Below, piece after piece: positions 5,445-8,161 of a stretch of DNA of 8,161 nucleotides. A model generated the notes under the pieces. That model was not told the origin of the DNA. It did no database searches and saw only the letters and a list, made by a program, of their open reading frames with translations. Source of the DNA: Cyanobium gracile_A (GTDB lineage Bacteria > Cyanobacteriota > Cyanobacteriia > PCC-6307 > Cyanobiaceae); assembly GCF_034931305.1 (NCBI RefSeq), contig NZ_JAYGHY010000088.1, forward strand, positions 1-8,161, read 5' to 3'. How positions within the stretch are numbered: position 1 is the first letter of the stretch; each line of letters begins with the position of its first letter. A program made the translations under genes and the position numbers.

Positions 5445-7900
5445 CGCAGCAGGGCCAGGGTGCCGGCCACGTCCAGCCGCAGGCCGCTGGCCACGGCCCG
5501 CAGCGTCCGCAGCGTGCGGTTGCCGGGGTCGAGCCGGGCGGCGGCGTCGAGCGCCACCTGGGCCTGGCCGGGGTGGAAGCGGTAGAGCTGCACGAAGCCG
5601 AGGGCCATCAGGGCATGGGGATTGGTGGGTTCGAGGGACACGATGCGCTGCAGGGTGTCGACGGCCCCATCGGCGTGCCGCTGCAGCGCCTGGGCCAGGG
5701 CCAGACCATAGAGGTCCTCCAGATCGCTGCCACCGGTGTCGGGGGGAGGGGCCTGAAGCCGGGCCCGCAGCAGCCGCTCCGCCTGGGCCAGGTAGATCTG
5801 CTGGGGATCGCGCTGGTTGATCTGTCCCACCTGCTGGAACAGGCGATCCAGTTCCCCTCGACGCAGCAGCCTCCCCAGCGCGACCAGCTGGTCGATGCGG
5901 TTGGGGGGTGCCCCACGGCCTCCGCCGGCGCCATCGGCCGCCACCGCCAGCGGGAGCGGTGAACTGCGCAGGGCCAGCGGCTGTTCCTGGCGGTCAAGGG
6001 CGCGGGCCCGCAACTGGTAGGTCCCGTCGGGCAGCCCGGCCGGTACCACCAGGGCCAGGCGTTCGCGGACCTCCAGACAGGCGGAAGAACCGGCGCGCAG
6101 CATCCCCTGGCCGATGCCGCGGTCGTGGCGCCAGCTCGGCAGGCCACCACCGGCGGTTTCCTGCCGCCAGTCGAGCAGCAGCAGGCCATCCCGCAGCTGG
6201 GCCGCCGGCCCCCGCAGACGGCTCACCAGGACCGCCTCGCTGCCCGGCCGCAGGGGAGCGGGTGGCTCGACGCTGAGATCCAGCTGGAGGCTGGGATCCG
6301 GCCCGCAGGCCACTGGCGTCACCTCCAGGCTCAGCTGCCGCCGCTCGAAGAGTTCGGCGCTGCTGCCGTCGGGCAGGGGCCAGCGGCCGGCGGCCTGGAA
6401 CGCCGGCGAACGGCGCACCATCCCGTCGAGGGCGGCCTGGCGCTCGTCGCTCATCACCCCCTGGTCGCCCCCTTTGAGCAGGAACCAGTCGAAGCCGGCC
6501 AGGTCCCCGCCGAGCTGGTCGACGGGGGCCACGGTCTGGCGGGCGGCGACGCGGAAGTCCTGGCGGCGTCCTTCGGCGTCGAGGTTGAAGGCGTTCAGGC
6601 CCTGGCTGTCGGGCAGCACCGCCAGGGTGGAGAGCTGGTGCGGACTGCGCTGGCGGATCGTGGCCACGATCGCCTCCAGGGGCCAGGGGGGGCCGGCGAT
6701 GGGAGGCCGCGGCGGAAACCCGGTGGGATTGGCCGCCAGGGCGAACTGGCTGGCCAGGGCCCCCCAGATCCCGATCCCCACCACCGCCAGACGCCAGCCG
6801 GTCGTCCAGCGACCGGTGGCCGAGCCCAGCAGGATCCCCAGACCGAGACACAGCTGGGGAACCAGGGGCAGCACGAAGCGGAAGTCCTTGGTGCTCATCA
6901 GGGTGGCCAGCAGCAGGGCCCCGAGCGGAAAGCTCAGCCACCAGGTGAGCCGCCGCCAGGGCAGGGCGGTGGCAGGGGCGCCGTGTCGCCGCCGCAGGCT
7001 CAGGCCCCCCCCTGCCACCACCACCGCCACCAGGGCAGCCCCGGCCATGGTGGGCAGCAGGCGGGGGTAGAACAGCCAGCCCGCCAGGGTGTTCGCCTCC
7101 AGCCCGTCCTGGTACAGGACGCCCCACTGGCGGGCCTTGTTGACCGTGGAGAGGATCGTCAGCCAGTTCTGGCTCCACCAGGGCCAGGCCACGACCGTGG
7201 CGGCGGCGGCGGCCAGCAGCAGCTGGGCCAGCCGGCTCAGGCGGGCTGGCCTGCCCGGCTGAATGGGGGCCAGCAGAGCCATCCAGGCCAGGGCCAGCAG
7301 GGGCAGCCAGAGCATCACCAGGCCCGTAGGGCGTGTCAGAACGACGGCGCCCAGGCCCAGGCCACCGCCCAGACTCCAGAGCCAGGGGCGGTGGGGGCGG
7401 GCCAGCACCCGCACGGTCAGCAGCCACCAGGTGGCCGTGAGCACGGCCGTGAGACTGAAATCGATCAGATAGTCACTGCGCTGGTTGAGCAGGGCCGGGG
7501 CGACGCCACAGAGAAAGGCGGCCCAGAGGCCGGCGGCCCGGCTGTGGGCCAGGCGGCCCAGGCCATACAGGCTCCCCAGCAGCAGGGCCTGGAACAGGCT
7601 GTTGGAGAGGATGGCGCTGCCATACCCAGGCCCCAGCAGGCTGAACACCGGTGCGGTCACCAGATAGGTGAAGGGTCCCCGGTAAGTGGGGGTCTCGGCC
7701 CAGAGCCGATGCCACCAGAGGGGATCGAAGGGTGCGGCCTCCCCGAGCACCTGCCAGACCCCCAGGGCGCGGCTGAGATGTTCCCCCTGATCCCAGGCCG
7801 GCGGCTGGCCATGGCGCTGCAGCCAGAGCACATCCAGGAGCAGGCCCGCCAGCCACAACCCCAGCAGGATCCAAGCGTCCCGACCGCGTGCCAGCCTCAT
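5441..7900 (-). CDS. GT-C membrane glycosyltransferase (GT39/ArnT-like) with C-terminal soluble domain and TPR
   Basis: The protein is 819 residues from the ATG at 7898-7900. Residues ~8-410 are a polytopic GT-C core. The first periplasmic loop carries PPAWDQGEHL (33-42), whose Asp37 matches the catalytic acid position of ArnT/PMT-type enzymes. SDYLIDFSLTA (142-152) and STKDFRFVLPLVP (336-348) match further landmarks of the family. After the membrane part come a soluble region, a probable beta-sandwich at ~520-652 (ending in DGTYQLRARALD) and an alpha-helical TPR-like region at ~732-819 (LEPTNPHALMALGF...LDPGNRTLRTL). Enzymes of this class transfer a sugar from a polyprenyl-phosphate donor on the outer side of the membrane. 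The frame is open to 7999, but codons before 7900 lose the G/C third-position bias, so the shorter start is preferred. That start overlaps the upstream stop as ATGA, and this gene's own stop overlaps the next start as ATGA. Confidence 0.9.
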   Translation of the reverse strand: MRLARGRDAWILLGLWLAGLLLDVLWLQRHGQPPAWDQGEHLSRALGVWQVLGEAAPFDPLWWHRLWAETPTYRGPFTYLVTAPVFSLLGPGYGSAILSNSLFQALLLGSLYGLGRLAHSRAAGLWAAFLCGVAPALLNQRSDYLIDFSLTAVLTATWWLLTVRVLARPHRPWLWSLGGGLGLGAVVLTRPTGLVMLWLPLLALAWMALLAPIQPGRPARLSRLAQLLLAAAAATVVAWPWWSQNWLTILSTVNKARQWGVLYQDGLEANTLAGWLFYPRLLPTMAGAALVAVVVAGGGLSLRRRHGAPATALPWRRLTWWLSFPLGALLLATLMSTKDFRFVLPLVPQLCLGLGILLGSATGRWTTGWRLAVVGIGIWGALASQFALAANPTGFPPRPPIAGPPWPLEAIVATIRQRSPHQLSTLAVLPDSQGLNAFNLDAEGRRQDFRVAARQTVAPVDQLGGDLAGFDWFLLKGGDQGVMSDERQAALDGMVRRSPAFQAAGRWPLPDGSSAELFERRQLSLEVTPVACGPDPSLQLDLSVEPPAPLRPGSEAVLVSRLRGPAAQLRDGLLLLDWRQETAGGGLPSWRHDRGIGQGMLRAGSSACLEVRERLALVVPAGLPDGTYQLRARALDRQEQPLALRSSPLPLAVAADGAGGGRGAPPNRIDQLVALGRLLRRGELDRLFQQVGQINQRDPQQIYLAQAERLLRARLQAPPPDTGGSDLEDLYGLALAQALQRHADGAVDTLQRIVSLEPTNPHALMALGFVQLYRFHPGQAQVALDAAARLDPGNRTLRTLRAVASGLRLDVAGTLALLR

Positions 7901-8161
7901 CGGCCCGCCCCTGGGGCTTCGGCCAGCAGCCAGGGCTCGAGCTCGGGGGCCTGCAGCTGCACGGGCCATCCGGCCGGCAGCTCCTGGCGACGGATCCACA
8001 CCCGCTCCCCGGGGGGCACCCGTTCGGCGGGGCCGATGCGGGGCGTGAGCCTGGGGCTGGCCAGGGCCACCAGGATCAGCCCGGCATGCTCCTCGCCGCT
8101 CAGGGGGGCGGCGGCCGCGGCGGCGATCGGCCCAGCCGCGAGCGCCTGCGCCGCCCCAGGG
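7897..8161 (-). CDS. Unidentified gene, 3' end only (first visible gene of the glycosyltransferase operon)
   Basis: This minus-strand frame enters from the right edge and ends at the TGA at 7897-7899, giving the last 87 residues or so. These include an Ala-rich stretch, SGEEHAGLILVALASPRLTP, GPAERVPPGERVWIRRQ, and QAPELEPWLLAEAPGAGR at the end. Almost every codon ends in G or C, so it is genuinely coding. I recognise no family. The visible part has no clear transmembrane helix apart from a weak hydrophobic patch (AGLILVALAS). The ATG of the GT-C gene overlaps its stop (ATGA), so it is transcribed and probably translated together with the glycosyltransferases. It could be the soluble end of another membrane glycosyltransferase, but that is a guess from position only. 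Confidence 0.72.
   Translation of the reverse strand, partial: PGAAQALAAGPIAAAAAAPLSGEEHAGLILVALASPRLTPRIGPAERVPPGERVWIRRQELPAGWPVQLQAPELEPWLLAEAPGAGR

Noticed and set aside
5994..7427. Minus-strand open frame of about 477 codons inside the GT-C gene
   Set aside because: It overlaps the GT-C gene in another frame and is a Gly/Pro/Arg-rich low-complexity translation, a GC artefact.
7901..7999. Longer GTG start for the GT-C gene
   Set aside because: The extra 33 codons lose the G/C third-position bias, and the overlapping frame of the upstream gene shows it strongly. The ATG at 7898-7900 with an ATGA overlap fits better.

Overview
The window looks like a piece of a high-GC picocyanobacterial chromosome (Cyanobium or Synechococcus type). 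The evidence is the unmistakable 3' end of psbD (photosystem II D2 protein) at the left edge, the roughly 70% GC genes on the right with G/C-rich third codon positions, and overlapping gene starts without clear Shine-Dalgarno sites. The genus is an inference; no rRNA or other marker is present.

Layout. (1) 1-205, plus strand: the last 46 codons of psbD, then a strong intrinsic terminator. No psbC follows, so this is the stand-alone psbD copy rather than the one in the psbDC operon. (2) 271-2142, minus strand and convergent with psbD: a large multi-spanning membrane protein resembling the uncharacterised LIC_10190-type family. About 70% of it (the 3' part) has near 48% GC while its 5' part matches the GC-rich surroundings. 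(3) About 2143-2734: no convincing intact gene. This stretch contains a small coding-like remnant and two well-formed Shine-Dalgarno motifs that lead only into tiny ORFs. (4) 2735-3029, minus strand: a broken remnant of an OafA/YrhL-type membrane acyltransferase (Acyl_transf_3), with a frameshift and an apparent internal deletion. (5) 3026-8161, minus strand: a tight operon read right to left. It holds the end of an unidentified gene, a GT-C (GT39/ArnT-like) membrane glycosyltransferase with a C-terminal TPR region, a SAM methyltransferase-GT2 fusion, and a UPF0104/LPG_synthase_TM (flippase-like) membrane protein. Two of the three junctions are 4-base ATGA overlaps and the third is a gap of about 10 bases.

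How the genes may work together (inference). The GT2 half of the fusion resembles dolichyl-phosphate-mannose-type synthases, which load a sugar onto a lipid phosphate on the cytoplasmic face. The GT-C enzyme is of the class that uses such lipid-linked sugars on the outer face. The UPF0104 protein belongs to a polytopic family linked to lipid transfer or flipping. The set reads as a compact envelope or glycan modification module, with a possible O-acylation step (the acyltransferase) that has been lost. The LIC_10190-like gene next to it may belong to the same surface-glycan variable region, lodged beside a core photosynthesis gene.
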